A DNA stretch of 64,000 nucleotides from Zantedeschia hybrid cultivar (taxonomy: Eukaryota > Streptophyta > Magnoliopsida > Alismatales > Araceae). Made by a program: the position numbers and the translations under genes. A model generated the notes under the pieces. That model searched no databases, was not told where the DNA came from, and was given only the letters and a program-made list of their open reading frames with translations. Location: the NCBI GenBank assembly GCA_030544215.1, contig JARZZO010000009.1, positions 50,277,129 to 50,341,128 on the forward strand, read 5' to 3'. Shown here one piece after another: positions 33,207 through 46,244 of this stretch. Position 1 is the stretch's first letter. Each line of letters opens with the position of its first letter.

Positions 33207-35667
33207 GTTCGACGGTATAGCATCCAAGTAAGTTCTCTTCATTGTTTTAGTCGGAGTGTATGGGAGCTAAATCAGTTGATTAGATTGCACAATGACCAAT
33301 TGGGTCAAACATGATGATTCTTCTAGAGCACGTGCCGGACTTAGAAGCTCAGACTTATAAGCTCCCACGATCTGTCATTGAATAGATGATGGTCACTGAA
33401 CTGAACCGCCAAGCCAAAACTCAAGTTAATGTGTGGAGAAGCCCGCACAACTGGTATAGTCATGGAGTGGCTTGCAACTACCAGGTGCAGAAGTAAATGG
33501 CTCCCACACTGGGTCTTCACAAGTGAGTCCATGCCTATATTACTTCTGGGCTTCTCCACCACTAACTCAAGATTTAGATTGGCAGTTTGGTTCAGCAATG
33601 TGGCAATGGAGTTGGTTTGATTGCTGAGTTTTCGCCATATGGCCTAGAGACTTGCTACCAGGTGCAGAAGTAAATGGCTCCCACACTGGGTCATCACAAG
33701 TGAGTCCATGCCTATATTACTTCTGGGCTTCTCCACCACTAACTGAAGATTTAGATTGGCAGTTTGGTTCAGCAATGTGGCAATGGAGTTGGTTTGATTG
33801 CTGAGTTTTCGCCATCTGGCCTAGAGACTTGAAGGACTGCATCTTGACTTATGACTTTAACCTGATTCACTGTAAGGGGGGTGGTGAAGTTGATTTAATC
33901 CCCTACCGGATGTTCACAAGCCACTCCATACCTATATCAGTTCGGGTCTCGGCCTCTGCACCCACAAACTCAAGTTTTGAGTTGGCCGCCTTTGTGGTTC
34001 AGTAAGACTAATAAAATCAGACTGCAAGTGAATGTCTTAGCACCCCAAATCTCAAATAATTAGCAAATTTTCAAGTCCAAGTTATCCCATTTCCTACGTT
34101 CTAAGAAAGTCTTCAAGAACATCCATGTCCTACATTCGAAGAGAATCTTCAAGAACCGTTGAAGGACCAACACCAATGGAATCCATAATGGAGTAGATAT
34201 GTGTGTAAATGCATGGGGAATCAACTTGTTTTGGTAAATTTATATTGTAGCAAAACTGCTTAATAAATCCATTGGAACGGATGTAGCTGCAGGAGACAGT
34301 TTGGTGCACAACTATAGTTAATCTGTAACTGCAGTAATTGTCTGCTCAGAGAGAAGGGGCAGTTTCTGATGTTCTTGATATATGCTTTAGCAACTATTTT
34401 CTTTCTTCACTAAATACTTTTCTCTCACACGTGGATCCCAGACCAGCAAGAGCTGGTCCAGATTTTCAAATGTTGCTCCTGCTTACTTCCTTTGGAACCC
34501 TTACTGTAGCAAGAAAATGACCTTGAAAATGGTTATAAGAAAGAAGTGAAGGGCAAGGGTGTTTCAAGTAGACATCCCATGAAAAATATTTGAATTCTCA
34601 GATTCCTGTTGGTTGAAGAGAAAGGTGCCATGTCTCCTGACTCAAGGTGAAATGGTGATGTTCTATAATGAGGTTTTAAGCTACTCTGGACATTCAATTT
34701 ATTGAAGAGAAACTATCTCCAATTTTGTTGGGCTGCCTATTAATGTCAGGTGGTGATCACTAGATCTGCCATCACAGGCTTTGGCACATGAAAGATGATA
34801 AGAGAGGGGGTATTATGGCTCATCCATTTTCTTTGGTCGGCATAAAACTTCTGACTCCAGTCATCCCCTTGTTATCATCAAGGGAGAGCCTACCTTTGGT
34901 CATGTGACTGTAAACAAGTCAAAACTTGTTTTAGGGTCAAAACTTGTTTGCTGCAGCTTCCACTTAGATTTGCATTAGGGGCTAGAAGCTGGAAGACCTC
35001 TTTCGTGCCAACGTTTCTAACCCTCAGAAAAGGTAGGACTTAACAAATTTCTTTTCAAATGTTCCACCGCCACAGATTAAACTGAGCACTTGCCTTTGCG
35101 AGAAATGTGTTTGCACACATGCCTTTATCGCATTACAGTGTGCCCAAGGTTGCCTACATCACTCTAAGTCAACTGCATTATCGTTAACTGCTTATTTCTA
35201 AGTCAAAATTACAAAATGATTCTATCTGTTGATAAACTTTCTCTTCTTTGTCAAAATTAAAGTACTCCTGTCAATTATTTTCTTAGTATCTTCAAAGCCA
35301 ATATAACCACTCTTAGTGGCTGATAGTAGTTGCTTGGCAGATGCGCACATAAAACCTGTGAGAACGTGTCTGTGCATATGTATTTCTGATGGTGGGAAAT
35401 GTGTAACTTAACAGAAACAGTGGCATATCAGAAAAAAATCCAAATTTAATTAAGGATACTTCTATATGGAGATAGCTGCGATGGGAATAGTTCTAGCCAG
35501 ATCTGGTTTTCCATCTTCTCACAATCCTCTATTTTTGCTCCAGGTTTAGACGTTTCGAGGCAGGAAGACAAATGAATGAGGACACTACATATGCTAGTGT
35601 CAAATCTGTTACATGCAGATGTGTTTCCAGAAAAGTTGATCAATGAATTGTTTTGGTGATTTAGAAA
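33207..35667. other. Remorin downstream flank, copy I
   Basis: Non-coding flank shared with 58913-62710. It includes a 177-bp tandem duplication (33478-33831). Relative to copy II it lacks about 1.36 kb near 34215. Short open frames (33341-33598 minus, 34338-34520 plus) occur in both copies but have no recognisable domain and are not called genes. Confidence 0.7.
33478..33831. repeat. 177-bp tandem duplication
   Basis: 33478-33654 and 33655-33831 are almost identical. Copy II has a single unit (about 59225-59402), so this arose after the 25-kb duplication. Confidence 0.92.
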
Positions 35668-36401
35668 CATGGTTTAAACACGATGCTATGGGAACCGTCA
35701 CCCTACCGGACACTCGAACTCCTCCAAGCTTCAAGCCGTCCACCTTTCTCACCCCACGCCGCCGCCGGTACCGCCGTGGTCGTCCTTGCTCCTCCGTGAC
35801 GCCGGCCGCCGTCCGGAGAGTAGAACGCCGCAGTGGAGGTGGAGGTGGTAGTGGTAGGAACTAGGTAGAGGATGGAGTGGAGGGAGAGATGAAATGGTGG
35901 GAGGAAAAGAGGGAGGAAGAGGGATCGCCGCCGAGCTCGCCGGAGGGGAAGGAGAGAGAGAGAGAAGGAGAAAAATGAGGGAAGGAAGGAGGGTTCGCGG
36001 GGTTAACCAGAGACTGGCTAAAACGCGTCGACATCCACGGACGTCTATCAGGTGATGTGACGGCCGCTCTGACAAGTTTCTGAAACGCGTCGATCGAGGC
36101 AGACGCCGTTCAGCCGACATGTCAGGGTCGTACTCTGACACACCCAGAGTCGCAGTCTGAAAGGCGTCGTCCTACGTGGACGCCGTTCAGACGACTCGAC
36201 AGGGCCGTACACTTCGCGGCCCAAAGTCAGCCCACGTGGCATCCACGTGGCAGAACCTAAAACGCGTCTGCAATGGTGGACGCCGTTTAAACCGCGTCGA
36301 GCCCGGCTCGACGCGAAACAACACAGAGTTCCAGACCCCACTAGGGCCAGAACTACAGGGTCCGACCTCGAAAACCGAATCCGAAAGTCTCAATCCTTAC
36401 A
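35668..36401 (-). mobile_element. Gypsy-family LTR, truncated (U3 side kept)
   Basis: Matches the right-hand part of the LTR at 29128-31153: the AACCGTCACCCTACCGG block, the GGTAGTGG and GA-rich blocks, hairpin motifs at 36018, 36083, 36158 and 36257-36318, and the end CAATCCTTACA. The left part is missing; the join with remorin flank is within a shared AAACATGGTTTA stretch. Confidence 0.88.
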
Positions 36402-37442
36402 CAGGGTGCCTAAGAGCTAACAACTGTCACTCTAGGTCTACAATCGCACAAAACGCAACACGGTGCAATCCGATCATATAGAAATCATCGTCCTCGAGTA
36501 TGCTTTCAAACATGCATTTATCCAAACTATCTAACAATGTAAACACATGTTAATTGCATGCCTTAATGAGATTCTGTTTTGAATCACGTCGCCCTAGGCC
36601 GACGTCATTTAAGACCCCTAAACTGGTTCATACGAAAACTGGCCTCGGAAGATGGCATAAAATGTGTCGTACAAGGTACTCACCTTTTAAAAGGTGTCGC
36701 TGTCTCTAGTCGCCTAATCATGACAGAAACAAAATTAGGCCTCGGGGTGATCCGAACTAAATCGCGTCGTGGGAGGCAGCCGCCATTCAAAACGGTGTCG
36801 CTGTCCCAATACGTCATTTAACGTTCGCTAACAGGTTTCCCCCAGCCTTCCGAGTATAAAAAGTGGAATTCTTCCCAAAAATCTCCTAAACATGCTCTAA
36901 AGCAGGAAAAACGTGGTTTTAGTCAAAATACAACGGAGATCGTCACCCTACCGGTTACTTGAACTCCTCCGAGCTTCAAGCCACCAGACCGCCACGCCAC
37001 AAACCGCCGCCGGTACCGCCGTGGACGCCGTTACTCCACCAAGACGTCAGCCGCCGTCCGGAGAGCAATACGCCACGGAGGAAATGGTGGTGGTAGTGGT
37101 GGAAATTAGGGAGGGGGTTTGATGGAGTGGAGGGAGAGGAAAGGAAGGAGGGTTCGTGGATTTAAACCGAACCTAGATAAAACGTGTCGTCTAATACCGA
37201 CGCCATTAAAATGACAAGACCAGGGCCGTACTCTTGCGGCCCGAAATTGACCAACGTGGCGCTTACATGGCACCGACGTAGCACACTCTAAAACGCATCT
37301 TCCTAACAAGACGTCGTTTGAACTGCATCGAGCAAGCTCGACGCGATAAAGAACCTATGCTCCAAGCCCCAAAAGGGCCCAAATCAAGGGGTCCGACACC
37401 GAAACAGACCTAATATCTGGATCCGAAACCTCAATCCTTACA
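36402..37442 (-). mobile_element. Gypsy-family LTR, left-truncated, joined to the previous LTR
   Basis: Starts in the CAGGGTGCCTAAG region (corresponding to about 29942 in the full LTR) and runs to the true end CAATCCTTACA. The join with the LTR at its left shares ACA. The five bases after its end, GTTCT, are the first bases of copy II and would be one half of its target duplication; the other half is lost. A deletion lies in the GA-rich block near 37125. So this LTR marks the left boundary of the second 25-kb copy. Confidence 0.9.
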
Positions 37443-38118
37443 GTTCTTAAGCTCCTTCATGGCCTCAATATTGAATATAAAGGGCTGAAATCTCATATTC
37501 TGAATTTTGAGGTCATCCCATCTCTTGAACAATGCTACAAGAAGGTGGTTACTGAAGAGAGGTGAAGGAAGACTATGTAGGTTAACACAGGAGGGGCTAA
37601 TGTTGGGTATCATTCTGCCCTAATCAGCACCAATACGGGGAATGCAAAAAGAGGAGATGGTATCCAGAAGGACTCACACAAAGGTGAGAAGAAATACTCT
37701 CATTCTGGTAAGCCCAACCACTCTTGGGAGTTTTGTTGAAGTTGTATCCAGACAAGAAGCTGCTCAAGTTCTGAAAAAATCAGCAAATCACGGGGAGGGC
37801 TGCTGCAACGAAGTCCACATGTCAGTTTTTTGGGACTGCCACTGATGGGAACACATCAACCGACAAACAAGGAAGTTTCGTGGGGCTGTCCACCTCCGAG
37901 GTAGCCAACTTCCAATGGTTCCTTTCATACTTGAATCCATCCTCGTCTACAACTCCGTAAGGTACTTATGGGACAACGCTCATTGTTGCCTTACATTATA
38001 GTGGAAGCTCCTAGATAATTAATTCAGTGACCATTGATCATATGACGGGTACTGTTAACTACTTCACCTCTTATACTCTGTGTTCCGGACAAGATAAGGT
38101 GACGATAGCAGATGGTAC
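37443..38118 (+). pseudogene. copia gag tail, copy II
   Basis: LHGLNIEYKGLKSHILNFEV...CYKKVVTEER, then a stop, then the damaged knuckle region and the SFVGLSTSEVANFQ...SYLNPSSS tail, matching 12218-12893. The protease-like WXXNS.TIDHMTG is again without a DSGA motif. More decayed than copy I. Confidence 0.85.
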
Positions 38119-38567
38119 TGTAGAACCTCAAAATCATTAAATGGTAAAGTTTGAAACTTTCTAAAATGGTTATGTATTCTTAGATTTTTGATAAAGTATT
38201 GAAGAAAAAATTTACTTAGATTTTTAAGGATATAAATACAATTATCTAAAGTTTAAGGATAAAAATGAGGTTGACAATTTTTATAGGCTCTAAACTTAAA
38301 TATTGTAAGATACTAAAAGTGCTTTCAAATAACCAAAAAGAGTTGATTTCGGCTTATTTGGTGAAGAAGTTATTAAATAAGGGTAAAAATTTAATTATTA
38401 AAATTAGTGTTAAAGTATAATAAGTATAGGTTATTGGTAAGGGATAAGGATACAAATAAATACTATTGGTAAAGGGTAAAGATATTGGTTGATGCTAACG
38501 ATAAAAACAAAGGAAACTGGTAACGGCTAATGATTAGTAATAAATGAAAGGGTAATCCTATTTAGAC

Positions 38568-38828
38568 AAGGGATACTTATCCCAAATCTAACTGATCCTT
38601 ATCCACAAGGGACACTTGTCCCAAATCTAACTTTATCTGCAATGGACACTTGTCCCAAATCTAACTTTATCCATAAGGGACACTTGTCCCAAATCTAACT
38701 TTGTCTGCAAGGGACACTTGTCCCAAATCTAACTAATCCTTATCTACAAGGGACACTTGTCCTAAATCTAACTAATCCTTATCTACAAGGGACATTTGTC
38801 TTAAGTCTAGGGAGGGACACCTGTTCCC
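38568..38828 (+). repeat. Palindromic tandem repeats GGGACACTTGTCC, copy II
   Basis: Seven or eight palindromes of the GGGACACTTGTCCC type at about 38-44 bp spacing, just before the TATA box. At least one unit more than copy I. Confidence 0.85.
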
Positions 38829-38848
38829 ATCCTAAGGCTTGCTCACTG

Positions 38849-38858
38849 CTATAAATAG
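38849..38858 (+). promoter_or_regulatory. TATA box, copy II
   Basis: CTATAAATAG in the same setting as at 13523. Confidence 0.7.
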
Positions 38859-40123
38859 GAGGACTTTTCTCCCATTCCACCTATTCCATACAATCTGTAG
38901 AAAAGAGAGAGAGAGAGAAAGAGAGAGAAAAAAAAGGGAGACGCAGAAGCAGAGAGCCTTTGTTCTGTGAGGACTCGTAATCAAGAGAAAGTTTGTTAAG
39001 GGATCTTGCAACACCAAGGAAGGGAGATGATTGCTAGAAATTGTGGGTTTCTTCTACAACAAGTTTCGTAAAATCGGTAGGCCCCTAGCTAACTAAACAA
39101 TTCAATTCGAGAAGTTGAAATCGTGAGAATAGTTAAATGAGAAAGGGAAGGAGAAGAGATTAAGAGAGGAAGGAAAGATTAGGGGAACGGGATTATATTG
39201 AATATTTTAGTTAGTTTATTGTGTTTGAAAATGAAAAACAAAATACATTTAAGGTAATGGATCATCATGCAAGATGCATTATTTGAAGTATAGTTAAGTG
39301 TTTAATCGAAATTCCAATGTAAAATGAGAGTGATAATTTAAGTTTTTATTTAGTTAACATACTAGAATATTATTTGGTTCCAAAAGAAAACAAAATACAT
39401 TTGAAGCAATAATTCATTATACAAGTTGCCGTATTTAAGGTTTTCGTAACTCTTGGATTAAAATTCTAATACAAGACGAGAGTGATAGTTTAGCAATGTA
39501 GGTAATTGATAAGATTTGCAGTTCTTAGCATATAGTTGGAGGCATTAAATCGAGGGAAACTCGACTATATCTCAGCAGCAACTTGGAATTCGATGAATCA
39601 CTTTTTAGGTAGGGTAATACATTCATACTCCTCCTTTAATTTCTAACCTTAACATTAGATTTGTAGTTCCTCGTAAGTAGAAAACATCAAATTGGAGACA
39701 ATTCGACAATATCTCAGCAATAATTTGAACTTCGATGTATCTCCTTTTAAGTAAGGTGATACATTCCTTCTCCTCTTTTGGTTTCTATTATTAACCTAGA
39801 TAAGATTTGCAGCTTTTAGTAGGTAGTTGGAGGCATCAAATGGGAGGTAGCTCGGCAACATCTTAACAACAGCTCAGATTTCGATGAATCTCCTTTTAGG
39901 TAAGGTAATATATTCCTGCTTTATGTTTGGTTTCTAACTTTATTAACATAAGATTTATAGTTCTTAGTAAGTAGGAAGCATCAAATTAGGGGTAACTTTA
40001 TAATATCTCTGTCTCAACTCGGACTTCAATGAATCTCCTTTTAGGTAAGGTGACACAGTCTTTCTCCTCCTTTGATTTCCAACTTTAACATAAGAATTTG
40101 CAACTTCAACATAATATTCCTAG

Positions 40124-42178
40124 TGTAACGACCCGTCACCTTATAATCGGGCATCTGATTATTGAATGGGTACCGAATCATTAAAATTAGGAGCCAAACT
40201 AGGATCTCAAGTAAGTCTAAAAAATAAATGATAGACTAAGCTAAATAATCCACGCAACATCGAATTGTAAAGAAGGTGCAGGAATTAAAAAATATTACAA
40301 TTCGACTCGACTTAGCAAATAATTACATAATCCAACTGAAAAGGAATAATTATACGTATAGGCCTGAAAAAGGAAAGTACAACTACGACGGGGCATATCC
40401 CGGAAGAGTGGCTGCTAGCGCACAACCCAAGACGAACTCCACAACCTCTACGCTTGCCGAGAACCCTCACCTAAAACCGCAGGGGGCGAGTCATACTAGA
40501 ATGGACTTAGTAGGGATCCTTCGATCCCCACCTCCCACACACGCACCCACAGCCGCAACAACACAAGATATAGGCAACATAAGCGTAAGTAAAGCAATAA
40601 TTAAAGCACACGTCCACCGAAAAGGAACACACTAGAAGCTGCCAAGCCAATCTGAGAAAACACCGACCCATTGAGACGGAACAACCCCTCAGATAGCGCA
40701 CTGGCAACTCCGGCCTATCTAGCTCTAGGTGGTTCTGCCTCCTCCTAGCCATGAGTGACACTCCGAAGTGTACCACTCTTACACCGGTACTAGCTATTAC
40801 CCCGGGGTACATCAGGTGACGCTCGCCTACTAGGCGTCACCTTGTCACTCGCACACCGACACTACGTCACTCCCACGCTGACACAGGGTGTCAAGCGCTA
40901 ACAATTGTCACTCTAGGTCCATGATTGCATAAACACAACACAATGCAATTCCGATCACATGAAAATCCCCGCCCCCGATGTATAATTTCAAGCATGCATT
41001 TAACAGGATTGTCTTACAATTCATACACATGTTAATTGCAGGAAAAGGGCTCTGACTTGAATTGCGTCGCCCGTGGCCGAGGTCATTCAATGCCCTAAAA
41101 CTGGTTCCTACAGAAATTGGCCTCCAGACATGAGGGACCTGGGCCTAAATTGCGTTGCCGATGGTCGACACCATTTGAATGGCGTCACCTGGTCGCGACG
41201 CTATTTAACGTCCAAAAACCGAACTGCCCTCAGGCACCTGGACCTAAATGGCGTCGCCCATAGTCGACACCATTTGCAAATGGCGTCGCCCTAGCCCGAC
41301 ACCATTTAGCGTCCGAAACAAGATTCCCTCTAGCCTCCCCATGCCACCACATGCGATTTTTCCCCCAATTCACCTCAAAACACCAAAATAAAAAAGGGAG
41401 AAATCCAAATAACCATATTGAAAACACGTCAATCCCCTTTTTACAAAGACAAGCATTTCCATCAAAATCCCTTAAACATGCTCATTCTACCAAAAAATCC
41501 TCCTACATAACCATAGCATGCTCTAGAGTGGAAAATCATGGTTGTAAAACAATTGACTACATGTGAGGATCGTCACCCTACCGGTTACTTGAACTCCTTA
41601 TAGCTCCTCGCCGCCGATCCGCTACACCGCAAGGCGCCGCTGGTACCACCGTAGACGCCGTCACTCTACCGGGACGTCGGCCACCGTCCGGAGAGCAAGG
41701 TGTCGCAGAGGAGATGGTGGTGTTAGTGGTGAGAGGTGAGAGGGTATTAGAGTGGTAGAAGAGGAAGAAGGAGAAGAGGAAGGGAAGGGGAAAGGGGAAG
41801 AGGAACGGAGGGTTCGGAGAGAGGGAGGAGAGAGAGAGAGAGAGGAAAGGAGAGAATGAGAGAAAAGAGGGAGGGCTCGGGGCGTCAAACTGAAACAGGC
41901 TAAATCACGTCGTTCCCAGATGATAGGACGGGGTTGTACACTGTCAGATCTCTAAATCGCGTCGACTACGCGCGACGCCATTAAGACGATGAGACTGGGG
42001 CTATACACACACACCCCAACACCCGCCCACGTGGTACACCTGTAAGGCTTCTAAATGGTGTCCCCCTAGGCCGACGCCGTTCAAAATCGCGCCGTACACT
42101 AAGCCCACAAGGACCCAAACCAAGGGGTCCAGCACCGAAACCGACCCGATAATTGAACCCGAAGCCTCAATCCTTACA
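40124..42178 (-). mobile_element. Solo LTR (gypsy family, minus sense), TSD CCTAG
   Basis: TGTAACGACCCG start, AATCCTTACA end, exact CCTAG on both sides (40119-40123 and 42179-42183). It is inserted in the TTCCTAGTAAGTAG part of a 140-bp unit, which reads straight through when the LTR is removed. 2055 bp, with hairpin motifs at 41058-41310 and 41895-42090. Confidence 0.96.
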
Positions 42179-42346
42179 CCTAGTAAGTAGAAAGCATCAA
42201 ATTGGGGGCAACTCGACAATATCTCAGCAACGACTTAGACTTCAATAATTCTTCCTTTAGGTAAGTGATACATTCTTTCTCTTCCTTTGACTTTCTAACG
42301 TTAAACATAGATAACTTTTACAATTTTTAATAAGTAATTGGAGCTA

Positions 42347-43663
42347 TAGGGGTGGCCACTAGCTGAGCCACTCGTGAGCTTCTCGAGCTCGGCTTGAGCA
42401 TGCTTGACTTGGCTCGACTCATTTAATCAATCGAACCAAGCCTGATCTCTAATTTAGGCTCGTTTGATCAAATGAGCCAAGCTCGAGCTTGACCCAACTC
42501 GGCTAAGCCGGCTCGTGAGTTGGCTCGAACTAAAAATATTTAATTCATTTGTATATTCTATGTCAATCTTCTATAGTTAAAGGTAAGCCAAGTCTTATAA
42601 GCCCACTGTACCAACACCACCTCATAGGCTCCTAGCCAACTAAACATTTACATAAGTTTTGAACAAGATTATTATGAGCAGCGATAAAACAATCAACCTT
42701 TCGATCTCGAACTAAACTTTCAGAACTCTAAGTTCCTAGCGCGTACATGAGAGGAACTCCTTAGTGTACCTACCACTAAGGTCCCGTCATTATCATCTAT
42801 CAAAAGCTTTCTACACCTCTGACAAAGTGAGGGGGGGGGGGGGGGGGAGGGCAACGTGCTTCTCCAATGGAGATGAAGTGGAGGTGAGTTGGGACGATGA
42901 GGACTTTTAAGGGGCCTAGTACGAGCCCAAAGTTGTTCGTACCATGTCCAAGACCTGCTACTACTCCGTCGTCTACAACCACCTCCTAGCCGACTATGTC
43001 GATGGTGAAACTCGGGAGTCCCGCCCACTCCAAGAGATCGTTGTGTACGGATGCATCCAACACCGTCCCTTTTGCCGTGGCAAGCCATTTTCGCCGCATA
43101 GCCTTTGGAGGCCTAGTAGTTTGGTACAACGTTGGGTGGTGGACGGGGTCATGCAGATGGTGGTAGCCGAGCCCATCTGGGGGATGTAGGAGCTACTAGA
43201 CGGTGTGCTTCCCTAACCCACAGGAGAAGATGAAGTTCGTAGCAGTGGTCCTCTAAGGCTCGAAGCCCACTTATGGTGGGTCAATGACGTATGGGTCCAT
43301 CTCGACGGGAGTACGCAAGCGAGCCATTCACAGTTGGGCCTTTTAGTCTGACATCGGTTGCTTTACAAAAACTTCACCATACTTTCTATTTAAATCTTAT
43401 GCCTCCTTCTACTACACCTTCCCACGCTCTATGATTTGATGGTTTTTGGTTGTGTAAACTCAATTTATTGGCTTGAGTTAACTTAAAATTGTTCTAACGA
43501 GACAATCTCGAGCTGAGTTCCTCTCCATGCAAGCCAAGCTTAAGCCTACAAAATGAGTTTGGGGTAGGCTTGGGCTTAGGCTCGAGCTTGATTAATCCTA
43601 CTCTAGTCGAGCTTGAGCGAGTTAAAGCTCACATCGGCTCAGCATGGCTCGTAGCCACCCCAT
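42347..43663 (+). mobile_element. hAT-like element 4 carrying an Agenet gene fragment
   Basis: Left end TAGGGGTGGCCACTAG, right end GGCTCGTAGCCACCCCAT, flanked by TTGGAGCTA and GTTAGAGC. Counterpart of element 1. A G-run at about 42830-42847 sits just before the Agenet part. Confidence 0.82.
42859..43320 (+). pseudogene. Tandem Agenet domain fragment (copy 4, best preserved frame)
   Basis: One frame runs FSNGDEVEVSWDDEDF, stop, GA, stop, YEPKVVRTMSKTCYYSVVYN, HLLADYVDGETRESRPLQEI and on through the linker to VQRWVVDG and VVAEPIWGM at 43189, with only those two stops, each explicable by one substitution. The second domain then shifts frame (FPNPQEKMKFVAVVL). It shows best how the two Agenet halves are joined, without an intron. 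Confidence 0.86.
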
Positions 43664-46244
43664 GTTAGAGCCATCAAATTGAGGGCAACTCGATAATATC
43701 TTAGCAACAAATGGTTTTTAAATGAATCTCCTTTCAGGTAGGGTAATACATTTCTGCTCCTCCTTTAGTTTTTAAGTTTAACATAAGATTTCTACTTCCT
43801 AGTAAGTAGGAGGCATCAATTTGGGGCCAGCTCAACAATCAATATCTCAATGGCACTTAAGCTTTGAAGAATCTCCTTTAAGGTAAGGTGATGCTTTCTT
43901 ATTCCTCCTTAGGTTTCTAACTTTAACATAGAAAATATTTACAGGTTTTAGTAAGTAGTTGGAGGCATCAAATTGGGGGCAGCTCAACAATATCTTAGCA
44001 ACAACTCCGACTTCGATGAATCTCCTTTTAGGTAAGGTGATAAATTCCTGCTCTTTTGGTTTCTTTCTAATTTTAACATAGATAAGATTTGTAGTTTTTA
44101 GGAAGTAGTTGGGGCTATTATATTGGGGGCAGTTCGACAAAATCTTAGTAGCAGCTCAGAGTTTAATGAATATCATTTAAAGTAAGGTGATACATTTCTG
44201 CTCCTTTGGTTTTGATTTTCTGACTACTTTGAAGATCAAGGAATTATCATTTTATCAAATTAGATGTTAAGTTTTATATAAACTAGAATGTTTAGATTGT
44301 TTGATTAAAATTTAAACTAAAAAGTAGACTGATAGTTTAGCAATATAGGGCATTAATGTTGTAGCTTAGAATATATAATACAATAAGATAGATTGTGTTT
44401 TTGCATAGGATCAGCCTAAGTTTGCCAAATTAAAATTGTAATTCTTATGACATTCTAAGACCATGGTGACGATAAATGTCCTATCGATAGCAGTTAAGAA
44501 TTAACAAGATGCAGAGTAAGTCCTGAGAAAATTTAACGACATAAAGAACTGCTTAATAAATGTTATCATTATGAAAGAATGATTGCCTTGAAATGATGAA
44601 TGCTAGATCTCCTATTATTTGAATACTCTTATTATGGAACCCTTTTAAAGCCATTATTAGTTTACTTTACAGTATTGGGCACACTCCATGACTAGACTCT
44701 TTATGATTTATTAAGGGTGAAGTACTAGTGTTTCTGGTTTTAGGCAAAGAGGAGATTTGTAGTTCTTAGTAAGCAATTGTCAGTCGGGACCGCATACTAA
44801 GTTTGCACACCAAGTCTTACCGGTCGATTGATTTATGATAAATGTTTTATCACATTCATTAGCTCTTGATCATAGTATGTGGTCTTATAAGAAAATCGGG
44901 TACAAATGATAGAGAAGAGTCATTGTATTCTTAAGTTTGTATTTTCTAAGTAATATCATAATTTAAATAAATAAATATACATTAAGACAACTAAAATTCA
45001 TATAATGACCTAGAAGCATAATATTTATGATTTTACGATCGCAGGTCGAGAAGTTGAATTCATGAGATTACTTAGATACGAATAACACTGAGGGTAAGCA
45101 CCTGGTATGGACATGTAGGGATACATATGGTCGGCACTTACGTGTTCCCCTCATGTCCTTCGACTCTTCGAAAATGTTCTTAGAGCCCTTAAAGAAACAA
45201 CACCACAGAAGAAAAGATTAGGTGTAGGGGATTATAAGTTAGTTTATTGTACTTGAAGATGAGAAACATAATAGATTTGATGTAATAGATCGTCATGCAA
45301 GGTGCCTTATTTGAAGTATAATTAAGTGTTTGATTAAAATTCTAATTTAAAATTAAGGTGATAGTTTAACTTTTTGTTTTGGCATTACAGTAGAATATTA
45401 TCTAGTTCCAAATGAAAAACAAAATAGATTTGAAGCAATAAATAGTTCATCATGCAAGGTGCCTTATTTGAGATCAGAATAACTCTTTGATTAAAAATCT
45501 AATACAAGACTAGAGTGATAGTTTAAAAATGTAGCTAATTGATATTTTAAGTTTGGAATATAATAGCCTCATTTTGGGATTGAGTCCTTTATGGTTTTGT
45601 TTAGGGAGAAGCATCAATGTTTCTAACTTTAATATAGATAAGATTTGAAGTTCTTAGTACATGTTGGAGGTATTAAATCGAGGGCAACTTGACAATATCT
45701 TAGCAACAGTTTGGACTTCGAAGAATATCTTTTTAGGTAAGATGTTACATTTCATGCTCCTCCTTTGGTTTCTAACTTTAGCATAAGATTCATAGTTCCT
45801 AGTAAGTAGAAGGCATCAAATTGTTGGCAGTTCGTTAATATCTCAACAACAACTAAAACTTCGATGAATCTCCTTTCTGGTAAGGTGAGGCGTTCCTTCT
45901 CCTCCTTTGATTTAAATCTTTTAACAAAGATAAGATTTGCACTTTTTTGTAGGTTGTTGGAGGCATCAAATTTAGGGTAGCTCGACAATATCTTAAGAGT
46001 AACTTGGATTTTGATGAATCTCCTTTTAGGTAAGGTGATAAATTTTGGCTTCTCCTTCAGCTTCTAACTTTAACATAGATTTATAGTCTCTTGTAAGTGG
46101 GAGGCATTAAATTGGAGGGGCTCGACAATATCTCAGCACCAACTTAGGCCTTAATAAATCTCCTTTCAGGTAATGTAATACATTCCTACTCTTCCTCTAG
46201 TTTCTAACTTTAATATTTATAGTTTTTTAAAAAGCAACTGGAGT

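Larger units (their letters stand above)
12218..35665 (+). repeat. 25-kb tandem segmental duplication, copy I
   Basis: The order copia gag tail, LTR-like promoter region, array with three hAT-like elements, remorin 3' part, and remorin downstream flank is repeated in the same orientation at 37443-62710. The offset is 25,225 bp at both the gag tail and the TGTA start of the LTR-like region. Copy I has its own later changes: a solo LTR in the third hAT element (22915-24204), a remorin N-terminal exon and gypsy scrap at 28063-28618, a solo LTR at 29128-31153, and a 177-bp tandem duplication at 33478-33831. Its right edge is cut by a gypsy LTR fragment at about 35668. Confidence 0.88.
38119..39075 (+). 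mobile_element. LTR-like promoter region, copy II
   Basis: Starts TGTAGAACCTCAAAATC (one base changed from copy I) and has the same AT-rich part, palindromic repeats, TATA box and GA-rich leader, then GGTAGGCCCCTAGC. The right limit is uncertain, as in copy I. Confidence 0.5.

Noticed and set aside
33341..33620. Overlapping frames found in both remorin flanks (also 59158-59346)
   Set aside because: Shared because of the 25-kb duplication; no domain and overlapping frames on both strands.
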